From contig DASPNJ010000046.1 in the NCBI GenBank assembly GCA_035626595.1, forward strand, positions 1-64,000: a stretch of 64,000 bases of DNA, written 5' to 3'. The stretch is from JAQGMV01 sp035626595. Lineage in GTDB: Bacteria; Pseudomonadota; Gammaproteobacteria; Burkholderiales; SG8-41. The translations under genes and the position numbers were made by a program. The notes below the pieces were generated by a model. The model was not told where the DNA came from. It saw nothing but the letters and a program-made list of their open reading frames with translations, and did no database searches. The stretch's first letter is position 1. Every line of letters begins with the position of its first letter. Of this stretch, positions 25,174 through 33,738 are shown in pieces.

Positions 25174-27117
25174 TTACTTCTTGTCCTTCACTTCCTCGTA
25201 CTCGGCGTCCACGACGTTGCCGTCGTCCTCCCGCTTCGCCGATTGGCCCGCGCCGGCCGATTGCGCACCGGCTGACTGCCCCTCGCCCTGCTTCGCCTGC
25301 TCCTGAGCATACATCTGCTCGGCGAGCTTGTGCGCGGCCTGGGCCAGCGCCTGCGTCGCGGCTTCGATCTTCGCCTTGTCGTCGGACTTCATCGCTTCTT
25401 CCGCGTCCTTCAACGCCGCCTCGATCTTCGACTTTTCGTCGGCGCCCAGCTTCTCGCCGGCGTCCTTCAGCGACTTCCTGACCGAGTGCACCATGTGATC
25501 GCACTGGTTGCGCGCATCCACGAGCTCGCGCGCCTTCTTGTCTTCCTCGGCGTGCGCTTCGGCGTCCCTGACCATGCGCTGGATCTCTTCTTCCGACAGA
25601 CCGCTGGACGCCTGGATCTTGATCTTGTTCTCCTTGCCCGTCGCTTTATCCTTTGCCGAGACGTGCAGGATGCCGTTCGCGTCGATGTCGAACGTGACCT
25701 CGATCTGCGGCATGCCGCGCGGCGACGGCGGAATGTCCGTCAGATTGAACTGACCGAGCGACTTGTTCGCGCGCGCCATCTCGCGCTCGCCCTGGAGCAC
25801 GTGGATCGTGACGGCGTTCTGGTTGTCCTCGGCCGTCGAGAACACTTGGCTCGCCTTCGTCGGAATCGTCGTGTTCTTCTGGATGAGCTTCGTCATGACG
25901 CCGCCGAGCGTCTCGATGCCGAGCGACAGCGGGGTGACGTCGAGGAGCAGCACGTCCTTCACTTCGCCCTGCAGCACGCCGCCCTGGATCGCCGCGCCCA
26001 CCGCCACGGCTTCGTCCGGGTTCACGTCCTTGCGCGGCTCCCTGCCGAAGACCTCTTTCACTTTCTCCTGCACCTTCGGCATGCGCGTCTGACCGCCGAC
26101 GAGGATCACGTCGTCGATGTCCGAGAGCTTGACGCCCGCGTCCTTGACCGCGATGCGGCACGGCTCGATCGTGCGCTCGATCAACTCGTCGACCAGCGAT
26201 TCGAACTTCGCACGGGTTATCTTGACCGCCAGGTGCTTCGGACCGGACTGATCGGCCGTGATGTACGGCAGATTCACTTCGGTCTGCTGCGAGGACGAGA
26301 GCTCGATCTTGGCTTTCTCCGCGGCGTCCTTCAGACGCTGGAGCGCGAGCATGTCCTTCCGCAGATCGATGCCGGATTCCTTCTGGAACTCGTCGCAGAT
26401 GTAGTCCATGAGGCGCTGGTCGAAGTCCTCACCACCGAGGAAGGTGTCGCCGTTCGTGGAAAGCACTTCGAACTGGTGCTCGCCCTCGACCGCCGCGATC
26501 TCGATGATCGAGATGTCGAACGTGCCGCCGCCCAGGTCGTACACCGCGATCTTGCGGTCGCCTTTCTTCTTGTCGAGCCCGAACGCGAGCGCTGCCGCCG
26601 TCGGCTCGTTGATGATGCGCTTCACCTCGAGGCCCGCGATGCGGCCGGCATCCTTGGTCGCCTGACGCTGGGAGTCGTTGAAGTACGCGGGTACCGTGAT
26701 GACCGCTTCGGTGACCGGCTCGCCGAGATAGTCCTCGGCTGTCTTCTTCATCTTGATGAGCACCTGCGCCGACACTTCCGGCGGGGCGATCTTGCGGCCG
26801 CGCACCTCGACCCACGCGTCGCCGTTTTCGGCTTTCACGATTTTGTAGGGCATGAGGTCGATGTCCTTCTGGACCTCTTTTTCCTCGAAGCGCCGGCCGA
26901 TGAGGCGCTTCACGGCGTACAGGGTGTTCTTGGGATTGGTGACCGCCTGACGCTTCGCGGGCGCGCCCGTGAGGATCTCGCCGTCATCCATGTACGCGAC
27001 GACCGACGGCGTCGTGCGCGCGCCTTCGGAATTCTCGATCACCTTCGGCGTGCCGTTTTCCATGACGGCGACGCACGAGTTCGTGGTACCGAGGTCGATG
27101 CCTATGATCTTTGCCAT
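25174..27117 (-). CDS. dnaK: Chaperone DnaK (Hsp70)
   Basis: 647 aa. The nucleotide-binding domain starts MAKIIGIDLGTTNSC and has the IAVYDLGGGTFDISI phosphate loop; the hydrophobic linker is DVLLLDVTPLSLGIE. After the substrate-binding domain and helical lid comes a low-complexity Gly/Gln/Ala tail, ending in the EYEEVKDKK-type C-terminus that binds DnaJ. It is driven from the sigma-32 promoter ahead of grpE, 71 bases after grpE. Confidence 0.98.
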   Translation of the reverse strand: MAKIIGIDLGTTNSCVAVMENGTPKVIENSEGARTTPSVVAYMDDGEILTGAPAKRQAVTNPKNTLYAVKRLIGRRFEEKEVQKDIDLMPYKIVKAENGDAWVEVRGRKIAPPEVSAQVLIKMKKTAEDYLGEPVTEAVITVPAYFNDSQRQATKDAGRIAGLEVKRIINEPTAAALAFGLDKKKGDRKIAVYDLGGGTFDISIIEIAAVEGEHQFEVLSTNGDTFLGGEDFDQRLMDYICDEFQKESGIDLRKDMLALQRLKDAAEKAKIELSSSQQTEVNLPYITADQSGPKHLAVKITRAKFESLVDELIERTIEPCRIAVKDAGVKLSDIDDVILVGGQTRMPKVQEKVKEVFGREPRKDVNPDEAVAVGAAIQGGVLQGEVKDVLLLDVTPLSLGIETLGGVMTKLIQKNTTIPTKASQVFSTAEDNQNAVTIHVLQGEREMARANKSLGQFNLTDIPPSPRGMPQIEVTFDIDANGILHVSAKDKATGKENKIKIQASSGLSEEEIQRMVRDAEAHAEEDKKARELVDARNQCDHMVHSVRKSLKDAGEKLGADEKSKIEAALKDAEEAMKSDDKAKIEAATQALAQAAHKLAEQMYAQEQAKQGEGQSAGAQSAGAGQSAKREDDGNVVDAEYEEVKDKK

Positions 27118-27188
27118 GTATTGCCTCTACTGGTCAGAGCTTGCGTTTTGATAACCGGGTCGGATGACGGAGAAGTGGGGGTAAGTCT

Positions 27189-27728
27189 TCAGTTTTCAAC
27201 GGCTTTCGGCTTCGAAACAATCACGAGCGCGGGCCGGATCACACGGTCGTGCAGGAGGTAGCCCTTCTGGAGCACCTGCACCACGGTGTTGGGCTCGGCG
27301 TCGGATTCAGCGGTCGAGAGCGCCTGATGCCGATGCGGATCGAACTTCTCGCCCGCGGGATCGATCTCTTTCACGTTGAATTTCTCGAACACCGATTTGA
27401 GCTGCTTCAGCGTGAGCTCGACGCCGTTACGCATGTTTTCCGCCGTCGCCGTCTCGGACGCGAGCGCGGCCTCGAGGCTGTCCTTCACGGCGGTGAGCTC
27501 GCTCGCAAAGTTTTCGACGGCGAATTTGTGCGCATTCGCGATCTCGGTCTGGCTGCGCTTGCGAACGTTGTCGGCTTCGGCCTTGGCGCGCAGCCACGCG
27601 TCGTGATGCTCCTGCGCCGCGAGCTCCGCCTGCTTCAGGCGATGTTCGAGATCGCCGCCCGTCTCGTGCGCGAGCGGCTCGCGCTCGGCCTCGGGGCTGC
27701 TGTTGGTGTAGTCCGGTGTTTCCTGCAT
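27189..27728 (-). CDS. grpE: Nucleotide exchange factor GrpE
   Basis: 179 aa from ATG 27728, which has AAAGGAG about seven bases upstream; a longer frame to 27818 crosses the promoter and is not used. A long N-terminal coiled coil (about 38-95) is followed by the beta domain with EKFDPHRHQALS and VVQVLQKGYLLHDRVIRPALV. It releases ADP from DnaK. It is the first gene of grpE-dnaK-dnaJ. Confidence 0.95.
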   Translation of the reverse strand: MQETPDYTNSSPEAEREPLAHETGGDLEHRLKQAELAAQEHHDAWLRAKAEADNVRKRSQTEIANAHKFAVENFASELTAVKDSLEAALASETATAENMRNGVELTLKQLKSVFEKFNVKEIDPAGEKFDPHRHQALSTAESDAEPNTVVQVLQKGYLLHDRVIRPALVIVSKPKAVEN

Positions 27729-27751
27729 CGAAGGCTCCTTTAATCCCTTGC

Positions 27752-27779
27752 ACATGGGGGCGCGAAGCGCGATTTCAAC
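27752..27779 (-). promoter_or_regulatory. Sigma-32 (heat shock) promoter of grpE-dnaK-dnaJ
   Basis: On the minus strand, -35 GTTGAAA (27779-27773) and -10 CCCCATGT (27759-27752) are separated by 13 bases. The consensus is CTTGAAA-N13-15-CCCCATnT, so only the first -35 base differs. It lies about 24 bases before the grpE start. No CIRCE repeat is seen here although hrcA is close by. Confidence 0.85.
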
Positions 27780-27864
27780 ACGCGCTAAGGCCTTGTATCC
27801 AAAGGGAAGCTGCGGCACGCCACGGCGCCGGCCGCGACGGCCGACGCCACACGGCAGACGTGCA

Positions 27865-28890
27865 TTAAGCGTGCGCGCCGGGATACGGAGGCGCCGGCCG
27901 GGCGGGCCGCGGCTCCACCCACTCTCGCAGATGTCGCTCCGCGAGATCGGTCAGCGCTGCGATCCACTCGTGCCGATCGTTGAGGCACGGGATGTAGCGG
28001 AACTCGCGGCCGCCCGCGGCGAGGAACAGCGCCTTGCCCTCGATCGCGATCTCTTCGAGGGTCTCGAGGCAGTCGCAGATGAAGCCGGGGCAGATCACGT
28101 CGACGCACGCGGTTTTAGCGCGGCCCAGCTCGGTGAGCACTTCGGCGGTATAGGGCTTCAACCATTCGGCTGCGCCGAAACGCGACTGGAAGGTCACCCG
28201 GAATGCATCGGGAGCGAGCCCGAGCGCTTCCGCAAGCAGGCGCGCGGTTGCACGACAGTGGCGTTCGTACGGATCGCCGCGCTCGACAGTCCGGCGCGGC
28301 ACGCCGTGGAAGCTCATCACGAGCACGCTCGGCCTTCCGCGCTTCATCCAGAAATCGCGGACGCTCGATTCCAGTGCACGGATGTAGCCCGAATCGTCGT
28401 GGAAATCCGCGATGCGGCGGATCTCGGGAGCCTTGCGCGTGCGCGCAAGCGCGCTGGACGCGGCATCGAACGCCGTCGCCGTGGTGCTGCCGGCGTACTG
28501 CGGATAGAGCGGTAGGAGAAGGATGCGCTCGCAACCCTGCGCAATCAGCGTCTCGATGCGTTCGCTGATCGGTGGACTGCCGTAGCGCATCGCGTAATCG
28601 ACGACGAGCGCGGTGCGCAGGCGCTCTCCAAGATAGCCGTGCAGGAGGAGCGCGTTCTTCTGCGTGTACACCGCGAGCGGCGAGCCGTCGCGCGTCCAGA
28701 TCTGCTGGTAGCGCGCGGCGGACGCCTTCGAGCGGCGCGGCAGCACCAGCAGATTCAAAATCGGCCACCACACGATGCGCGGCAGCTCGACCACGCGTGG
28801 ATCCGAGAGGAATTCCTTGAGATACGCGCGCACCGCCTGCGGCGTCGGCGCCTGCGGCGTACCCAGATTGATCAGAAGTACACCAACCAC
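27865..28890 (-). CDS. hemH: Ferrochelatase HemH
   Basis: 341 aa from GTG 28890, with AAGGG about 10 bases upstream. It inserts Fe2+ into protoporphyrin IX. Catalytic His195 is in MSFHGVPRR, and the conserved acidic motif CPGFICDCLETLEEI is near the C-terminus. Its ribosome-binding site follows directly on the last unit of the family B array at 28900-29090. Transcription is from hrcA towards grpE, but the array probably separates it from hrcA. Confidence 0.95.
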   Translation of the reverse strand: MVGVLLINLGTPQAPTPQAVRAYLKEFLSDPRVVELPRIVWWPILNLLVLPRRSKASAARYQQIWTRDGSPLAVYTQKNALLLHGYLGERLRTALVVDYAMRYGSPPISERIETLIAQGCERILLLPLYPQYAGSTTATAFDAASSALARTRKAPEIRRIADFHDDSGYIRALESSVRDFWMKRGRPSVLVMSFHGVPRRTVERGDPYERHCRATARLLAEALGLAPDAFRVTFQSRFGAAEWLKPYTAEVLTELGRAKTACVDVICPGFICDCLETLEEIAIEGKALFLAAGGREFRYIPCLNDRHEWIAALTDLAERHLREWVEPRPARPAPPYPGAHA

Positions 28891-28899
28891 GTCTGCCCT

Positions 28900-29090
28900 T
28901 ATAAAGAAGCGCGGCGACTGCCGCGCTAGGGGATTTTTTGCGGCCGAAGGCGCGTCCTAGGTTGTCCGGGCGGCTGCCGCGCTAAGCGATTTTTTGCGTC
29001 GGAGGCGCGTCGTGGGTTGTCCGGCCGATAGGCGCCTGAGCACTTTTTGCACCGAAGGCGCGGAGCGGCTTTGGTGCGTCGTAGGTTTTA
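28900..29090 (-). repeat. Family B stop-codon repeat, tandem array of three units after hrcA
   Basis: Read on the minus strand, the array starts with the hrcA stop: unit 1 (29090-29021) TAAAACCTACGACGCAC and so on to TATCGGCCGG; unit 2 (29020-28966) ACAACCCACGACGCGCC to CCCGG; unit 3 (28965-28900) ends AGCGCGGC-AGTC-GCCGCGCT then TCTTTATA. Each unit has a first hairpin, an A-rich stretch (CAAAAA), and a second hairpin. The first unit has the AGGCGCC-type second hairpin, and the later two have the AGCGCGGC-type, as in the array after glmM. Confidence 0.85.
28904..28927 (-). terminator. Terminator-like end of the hrcA repeat array
   Basis: An 8-bp stem, AGCGCGGC/GCCGCGCT with loop AGTC, is followed by TCTTT on the minus strand. 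It would end hrcA transcripts just before hemH. Confidence 0.6.
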
Positions 29091-30122
29091 ATGGTGCGAG
29101 AGGGCGGTGGAGAGCAGTTTTGCCGTGATGTCCACGATCGGGATCACGCGCTCGTACGCCATGCGCGTCGGGCCGATCACACCCACGGTGCCGACGATCT
29201 TGCCGTCGACTTCGTAGGGCGCGGTCACCACGCTGCACTCGTCGAGCGGCACGAGCCCCGATTCGCCGCCGATGAATATCTGCACGCCGTGGGCGCGGCT
29301 GGAAACGTCGAGGAGCTGGAGCAGACCGGTCTTCCGCTCGAAGAGATCGAAGAGCCCGCGCAGCCGCTGCATGTCCGACGAGAGGTCCTGTACGTCCAGA
29401 AGCCGGCCTTCGCCGGAGATCACCACGTCCTCCGCGTCTTCGGTCGCGGCCTGGCTGCCGGCGTCGAGCGCGCGCGTCATGAGCTGCATCATGTTCTCGC
29501 GCAGCTCTCTCAGCTCTTCGAGCAGCCGCTTGCGGGTTTCTTCGAACGAGAGCCCCGCGAAATTCTGGTTGAGGATATTCGCGGCCTCCACGAGCTCGGA
29601 AGACGAGTACGCGCGATCGGTCACGAGGACCCGGTTCTGCACGTCGCCTTCGGGCGTCACGAAGATGAGCAGGATGCGCCGCTCGGAGAGCTTGAGAAAC
29701 TCGATATGCCTGAAGCCTCCGCTGCGCCGGGGCGTCATGACCACGCCGGCGAAACGAGTGAGGTCGGAGAGAACCTGCGAGGCCGAGGTCACGAGCTTCT
29801 GGCGGTTCTCGGCGTGAAGCTGGCCTTCGAGCTGGTTGATCTCGATCTTGTCGAGCGGTTTGATCGTGAGCAGCGTGTCGACGAAGAACCGATAGCCGCG
29901 TGAGGTCGGGACCCGGCCCGCGGAGGTGTGAGGGCTCGCGATGAAGCCGAGGTCTTCGAGGTCCGCCATGACATTGCGGATGCTCGCGGGCGACAGATCG
30001 AGCCCGGAGTATTTCGACAGCGCGCGCGAGCCCACGGGTTGACCTTCGGCGATGTAACGCTCGATCAGCGTCTTCAGCAGTATTTGGGCGCGCTCGGAAA
30101 GCGCCGTGATGTCGTGCGACAT
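29088..30122 (-). CDS. hrcA: Heat-inducible transcription repressor HrcA
   Basis: 344 aa from ATG 30122 (MSHDITALSERAQILL); the frame is open to 30146, but the family starts here. An N-terminal winged helix (SPASIRNVMADLEDLGFIASPHTSAGRVPT) is followed by the HrcA dimerisation domain. It represses groESL-type operons by binding CIRCE inverted repeats. No CIRCE is found in this window, so its targets lie elsewhere. It is divergent from nadK (83 bases), and its stop is the start of a family B array. Confidence 0.95.
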   Translation of the reverse strand: MSHDITALSERAQILLKTLIERYIAEGQPVGSRALSKYSGLDLSPASIRNVMADLEDLGFIASPHTSAGRVPTSRGYRFFVDTLLTIKPLDKIEINQLEGQLHAENRQKLVTSASQVLSDLTRFAGVVMTPRRSGGFRHIEFLKLSERRILLIFVTPEGDVQNRVLVTDRAYSSSELVEAANILNQNFAGLSFEETRKRLLEELRELRENMMQLMTRALDAGSQAATEDAEDVVISGEGRLLDVQDLSSDMQRLRGLFDLFERKTGLLQLLDVSSRAHGVQIFIGGESGLVPLDECSVVTAPYEVDGKIVGTVGVIGPTRMAYERVIPIVDITAKLLSTALSHH

Positions 30123-30205
30123 GCAATCGATTCTACCGCGTCCCATTCGTCGCTATAACGGTCCGCCGCTCCCGCCGGTTTACGCCTGTATGGTTTAATG
30201 CCCCC

Positions 30206-31075
30206 ATGAAAAAACCGTTCGCGAGCGCGGCGCTGATCGGGAAGTACAACAGCCCCGAAATCGCGCAGCCGCTGCTCGCGCTGGGCCGCTTTCTCGAGGA
30301 GCGCGGCGTCGAGGTGATGATCGACCGGCTGACCGCCTCGCACGTCACCCGTTGCCCGTATCCGGTGCTTTCTCTGGAAGAGCTCGGGGCGCGCGCGGAC
30401 CTCGCCATCGTGCTCGGCGGCGACGGGACCATGCTCAACATCGCGCGCACCTTCGCCCCGTACGAAGTCGCGCTGGTCGGCGTCAATCAGGGCCGGCTGG
30501 GTTTCCTGACCGACATCTCCCTCGACACGATGTTCGAGACCATCGGCGGCATTCTCGACGGGCACTTCGTCACGGAAGAGCGCATGCTGCTCGAGGCGGC
30601 GGTCGTGAGCGCAGGCGAGCAGGTGTTCGACGTGCTCGCGTTCAACGACGTGGTCGTGAGCAAAGGCGTCAAAGGCAGCATGATCGAGTTCGAGGTGATG
30701 ATCGACGGCGAGCCGATCTATACCCAGCGTTCGGACGGCCTCATCGTCGCCACGCCGACCGGCTCGACCGCCTACGCGCTTTCCTCGGGCGGACCGATCG
30801 TCCATCCGTCGCTGCGCGTGATCAGCCTGGTGCCGGTGTGCCCGCACACGCTGTCGAACCGGCCGATCGTGATCGGAGCCGATTGCACGGTGGACATCGT
30901 CGTGTGCAAGGCGGACGATCCCCGCGCACACTTCGACAGCCATTCGCACTACGAGCTGCGCGAAGGTGACCGCGTGTCGGTGCGCCGCTATGGACACACC
31001 ATCAGCCTGCTGCATCCGGTCGGTCACAGCTATTACGCGATGCTCAGGCAGAAGCTCAACTGGAACCGTGAATGA
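30206..31075 (+). CDS. nadK: NAD kinase NadK
   Basis: 289 aa. It phosphorylates NAD to NADP. The GGDGT motif (catalytic Asp73), NQGRLGFLTD and TPTGSTAYALSSGGPIVHP are all intact. It is divergent from hrcA and followed by recN, with a family A repeat in the 76-base gap; the hrcA-nadK-recN order is conserved in many proteobacteria. Confidence 0.96.
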   Translation: MKKPFASAALIGKYNSPEIAQPLLALGRFLEERGVEVMIDRLTASHVTRCPYPVLSLEELGARADLAIVLGGDGTMLNIARTFAPYEVALVGVNQGRLGFLTDISLDTMFETIGGILDGHFVTEERMLLEAAVVSAGEQVFDVLAFNDVVVSKGVKGSMIEFEVMIDGEPIYTQRSDGLIVATPTGSTAYALSSGGPIVHPSLRVISLVPVCPHTLSNRPIVIGADCTVDIVVCKADDPRAHFDSHSHYELREGDRVSVRRYGHTISLLHPVGHSYYAMLRQKLNWNRE

Positions 31076-31090
31076 GCGGCGCTCGCCGCT

Positions 31091-31139
31091 CACGAACAGA
31101 GGGAAACCTTCCACGGTTTCCCTCCGTAACCTCCTTTCC
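31091..31139 (+). repeat. Family A palindromic repeat, copy 4
   Basis: CACGAACAGAGGGAAACC, a 6-base loop, GGTTTCCCTCCGTAACC, then TCCTTTCC. The 10-bp stem GAGGGAAACC/GGTTTCCCTC is perfect. The tail contains ACCTCCTTTC, identical to the anti-Shine-Dalgarno end of 16S rRNA. It lies 12 bases before the recN start. Confidence 0.8.
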
Positions 31140-31151
31140 CCCACAGAGGCG

Positions 31152-32828
31152 ATGCTGCGCAGCCTGAGCATTCAGGATTTCGTCATCGTCGATCGGCTCG
31201 ATCTCGAGTTTCCGCGCGGCTTCACCGTTCTCACCGGCGAGACCGGCGCCGGGAAGTCGATACTGGTGGACGCGCTGGAGCTCGTCCTCGGCGCGCGTGC
31301 CGATGCGATCGTCGTGCGCGACGGCGCCGAGCGTGCGCACATCACGGCGGAGTTCGCGGTGGAGAGCGGCTCCGAGCTCGAGCGCTGGCTCGAGGAGCGC
31401 GAGCTTGTTGCGGACGGTGGTTGCCTCCTGCGTCGCGTGATCGACGCCGGCGGCCGCTCGCGGGGCTTCATCAACGGTACACCGGCGACACTGGCGCAAT
31501 TGCGCGAAGCCGGCGAATTCCTCGTGGACATCCATGGCCAGCACGAGCATCAATCGCTCACGCGCGCCGGCGCGCAGCGCGCGCTGCTGGACGCCTATGG
31601 CGGGCTGGCCGACGCTGCGCGCCGGACGGCCGAGCGCTACCGCGACTGGCAGCGGCGCATCGAGCAGCGCGTCGCGTTCGAAACCGGCGCCGCGGCGATC
31701 GCGGCCGAGCGCGAGCAGCTCGGATGGCAGGTGCGCGAGATCGACGCGCTCGGTTTCAGCATCGAAAACTGGCAGGAGCTCAATGCCGAGCACGGGCGGC
31801 TCGCGCACGCCGCGAGCCTGATCGAAGGCGCGCAGTTCGGTCTCGACGCGCTCTCGGAAAGCGAGGCGGCGACGCTGCCGCAGCTTAACGCGGTCATCGC
31901 GAGGCTCACCGCGCTCTGCGAGTACGACCCGGCGCTGCGCGAGGTGCTCGACGTGCTGAACCCCGCCGCGATCCAGATCCAGGAGGCGATCTACGGCCTG
32001 CGTCACTATCAGCAGAAGCTCGACGTCGATCCCGCGCGTTTACGCGATGCGGAGAAGCGTCTCGAAGCGATCCACTCGACCTGCCGCAAATTCCGCACGA
32101 CGCCCGAGGCGCTGCCGGCGCTGCTGGAGCGCGCCCGCGCACGGCTCGCAGAGCTCGACGCCGGCGGCGATGCGGACGCGCTGAAGCGGCTGGAGGAGGA
32201 AGCGCGCGCCGCCTACGTGGCCGAAGCGCAAAAGCTTTCGAGCGGCCGCGGCAAGGCGGCAAAGCGTCTTTCAACCGAAGTCACTGCAGCGATCCAGTCG
32301 CTCGCCATGGCCGGCGGTACGTTCGAGGTGGCGCTGGAACGGCTCGACGAGCCGGCGTCGTTCGGTCTGGAGCAGGTCGAATTCCGTGTCTCTGCGCACA
32401 AGACGATGACGCCGCAGCCGCTCGCGAAAGTCGCTTCGGGCGGCGAGCTGTCGCGGCTCTCGCTCGCGATTCAGACGGTGACGAGCCAGGTCGCCCAGGT
32501 CCCCACGCTGGTTTTCGACGAGGTGGACGCCGGCATCGGCGGCCGCGTGGCCGAAATCGTCGGGCGCATGCTGCATGAGCTCGGGCGCAGGCACCAGGTG
32601 ATGTGCATCACGCACCTGCCGCAGGTCGCTGCGTCGGCCGATCACCAGTGGCAGGTCGTGAAAGCCGCGTCGAAGGACAAGGTATCGAGCCGCGTGACGG
32701 CGCTCGATTCCGAGCAGCGCGTCGACGAGATCGCGCGCATGTTGGGCGGCGTCAAGATCACCGAGACGACGCGTAAGCACGCGGCGGAGATGCTGGGACT
32801 GCCACTCGGCAGTCCGTCGGGCCGCTAA
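31152..32828 (+). CDS. recN: DNA repair protein RecN
   Basis: 558 aa SMC-like ATPase acting at double-strand breaks. The N-terminal Walker A is GETGAGKS (29-36). A central coiled-coil region follows, then the C-terminal ABC signature VASGGELSRLSLAIQ and Walker B LVFDEVDAGIGG. The ATG at 31152 has AGAGG upstream and fits the family N-terminus; the frame is open upstream through the repeat and into nadK, but that part is not RecN-like. Confidence 0.95.
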   Translation: MLRSLSIQDFVIVDRLDLEFPRGFTVLTGETGAGKSILVDALELVLGARADAIVVRDGAERAHITAEFAVESGSELERWLEERELVADGGCLLRRVIDAGGRSRGFINGTPATLAQLREAGEFLVDIHGQHEHQSLTRAGAQRALLDAYGGLADAARRTAERYRDWQRRIEQRVAFETGAAAIAAEREQLGWQVREIDALGFSIENWQELNAEHGRLAHAASLIEGAQFGLDALSESEAATLPQLNAVIARLTALCEYDPALREVLDVLNPAAIQIQEAIYGLRHYQQKLDVDPARLRDAEKRLEAIHSTCRKFRTTPEALPALLERARARLAELDAGGDADALKRLEEEARAAYVAEAQKLSSGRGKAAKRLSTEVTAAIQSLAMAGGTFEVALERLDEPASFGLEQVEFRVSAHKTMTPQPLAKVASGGELSRLSLAIQTVTSQVAQVPTLVFDEVDAGIGGRVAEIVGRMLHELGRRHQVMCITHLPQVAASADHQWQVVKAASKDKVSSRVTALDSEQRVDEIARMLGGVKITETTRKHAAEMLGLPLGSPSGR

Positions 32829-32879
32829 ACGAACAGAGGGAAACCGATGTTTTCCCTCCGTAACCTCCCTTCCTTCGGG
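32829..32879 (+). repeat. Family A palindromic repeat, copy 5
   Basis: It starts on the base after the recN TAA: ACGAACAGAGGGAAACC, GATG loop, then TTTTCCCTCCGTAACC and TCCCTTCCTTCGG. The second arm has lost one G. It lies between recN and the convergent fur gene. Confidence 0.75.
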
Positions 32880-32906
32880 CGCGCTGTCGCGCGCCGCATC
32901 GGATAA

Positions 32907-33341
32907 CTACTGTGGCTTGTTTCTATGTGGGCAGTCGGGCTTCGTGCATGCGGCGTAGAGGTGCAGCGAATGGTCCTGGATGCGGAAGCCGCGCGCTTCG
33001 GCGACTTCGATCTGCCGTTTTTCGATGTCGGTATCGTAGAACTCTTCGACGTGACCGCATTCGACGCACACGATGTGATCGTGGTGTCCGCCCTCTTTGA
33101 GCTCGAAAACGGCCTTGCCGCTTTCGAAGTGATGACGAATGAGCAGCCCGGCCTGCTCGAATTGCGTCAGCACGCGATACACGGTCGCAAGCCCGGTGTC
33201 GGTGCCTTCCTTGAGCAGGGTCTTGTACACGTCTTCGGCCGACAGGTGCCGCACGTCGCTTTTCTCGAAGATTTCGAGGATGCGCAGCCGCGGCAGCGTC
33301 GCCTTGAGTCCTATCGTCTTGAGGTCGGTGGGGGAGGTCAC
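32907..33341 (-). CDS. fur: Ferric uptake regulator Fur
   Basis: 144 aa from GTG 33341. The winged-helix domain (LSAEDVYKTLLKEGTDTGLATVYRVLTQFE) is followed by the dimer/metal domain with HHDHIVCVECGHVEEF and a second cysteine pair, CTKPDCPHR. It represses iron-uptake genes with Fe2+ as co-repressor. It is divergent from bamE with 40 bases between, the conserved fur-bamE arrangement; a TATCAT box lies in that gap on the plus strand. Confidence 0.96.
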   Translation of the reverse strand: MTSPTDLKTIGLKATLPRLRILEIFEKSDVRHLSAEDVYKTLLKEGTDTGLATVYRVLTQFEQAGLLIRHHFESGKAVFELKEGGHHDHIVCVECGHVEEFYDTDIEKRQIEVAEARGFRIQDHSLHLYAACTKPDCPHRNKPQ

Positions 33342-33381
33342 GGCCGATGCTCGGGGGGAGGGTGAGCTATCATATTACGAG

Positions 33382-33738
33382 ATGATCAAGCGAATTCCGA
33401 TCCTGCTCGCGCTGCTCGGCGCCGGGTGCAGTTACGTGCCGATGCTCGGCCTCTCGCCGCACCGCGTCGATATTCAGCAGGGCAACTACGTCACCCAGGA
33501 GATGGTGGCTAAGCTCGAGCCCGGCATGACCAAGAATCAGGTGCGTTTCGCGCTCGGCACGCCGCTCATCACCGATCCGTTCCACCCCGACCGCTGGGAC
33601 TACGTGTTCGTGCAGCAGCGGCAAGGCCAGGTCACGCAGAAGCGCCGCGTCGTGGTCGTATTCGAGAACGACAGGCTCGCGCGGATCGAGGGCGAGGTCG
33701 CTCCGGCCCGGGACATCGCGCAGGAAACCGTCAAGTGA
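33382..33738 (+). CDS. bamE: Outer membrane assembly lipoprotein BamE (SmpA)
   Basis: 118 aa. A lipoprotein signal peptide (MIKRIPILLALLGAGC) puts the lipidated Cys at residue 16; the lipobox is GAGC, with Gly rather than Leu at -3, which is a little unusual. The SmpA/OmlA domain has GNYVTQEMVAKLEPGMTK and QVRFALGTPLITDPFHPDRWDY. It is part of the BAM complex that inserts outer membrane barrels. Its stop overlaps dapB as GTGA. Confidence 0.93.
   Translation: MIKRIPILLALLGAGCSYVPMLGLSPHRVDIQQGNYVTQEMVAKLEPGMTKNQVRFALGTPLITDPFHPDRWDYVFVQQRQGQVTQKRRVVVVFENDRLARIEGEVAPARDIAQETVK

Noticed and set aside
27729..27864. CIRCE element before grpE
   Set aside because: No TTAGCACTC-type inverted repeat is present; a sigma-32 promoter is found instead.
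28900..29090. CRISPR array
   Set aside because: Three units of unequal length that vary in their stems, no constant repeat with unique spacers, and the same units occur elsewhere as singles at gene ends.
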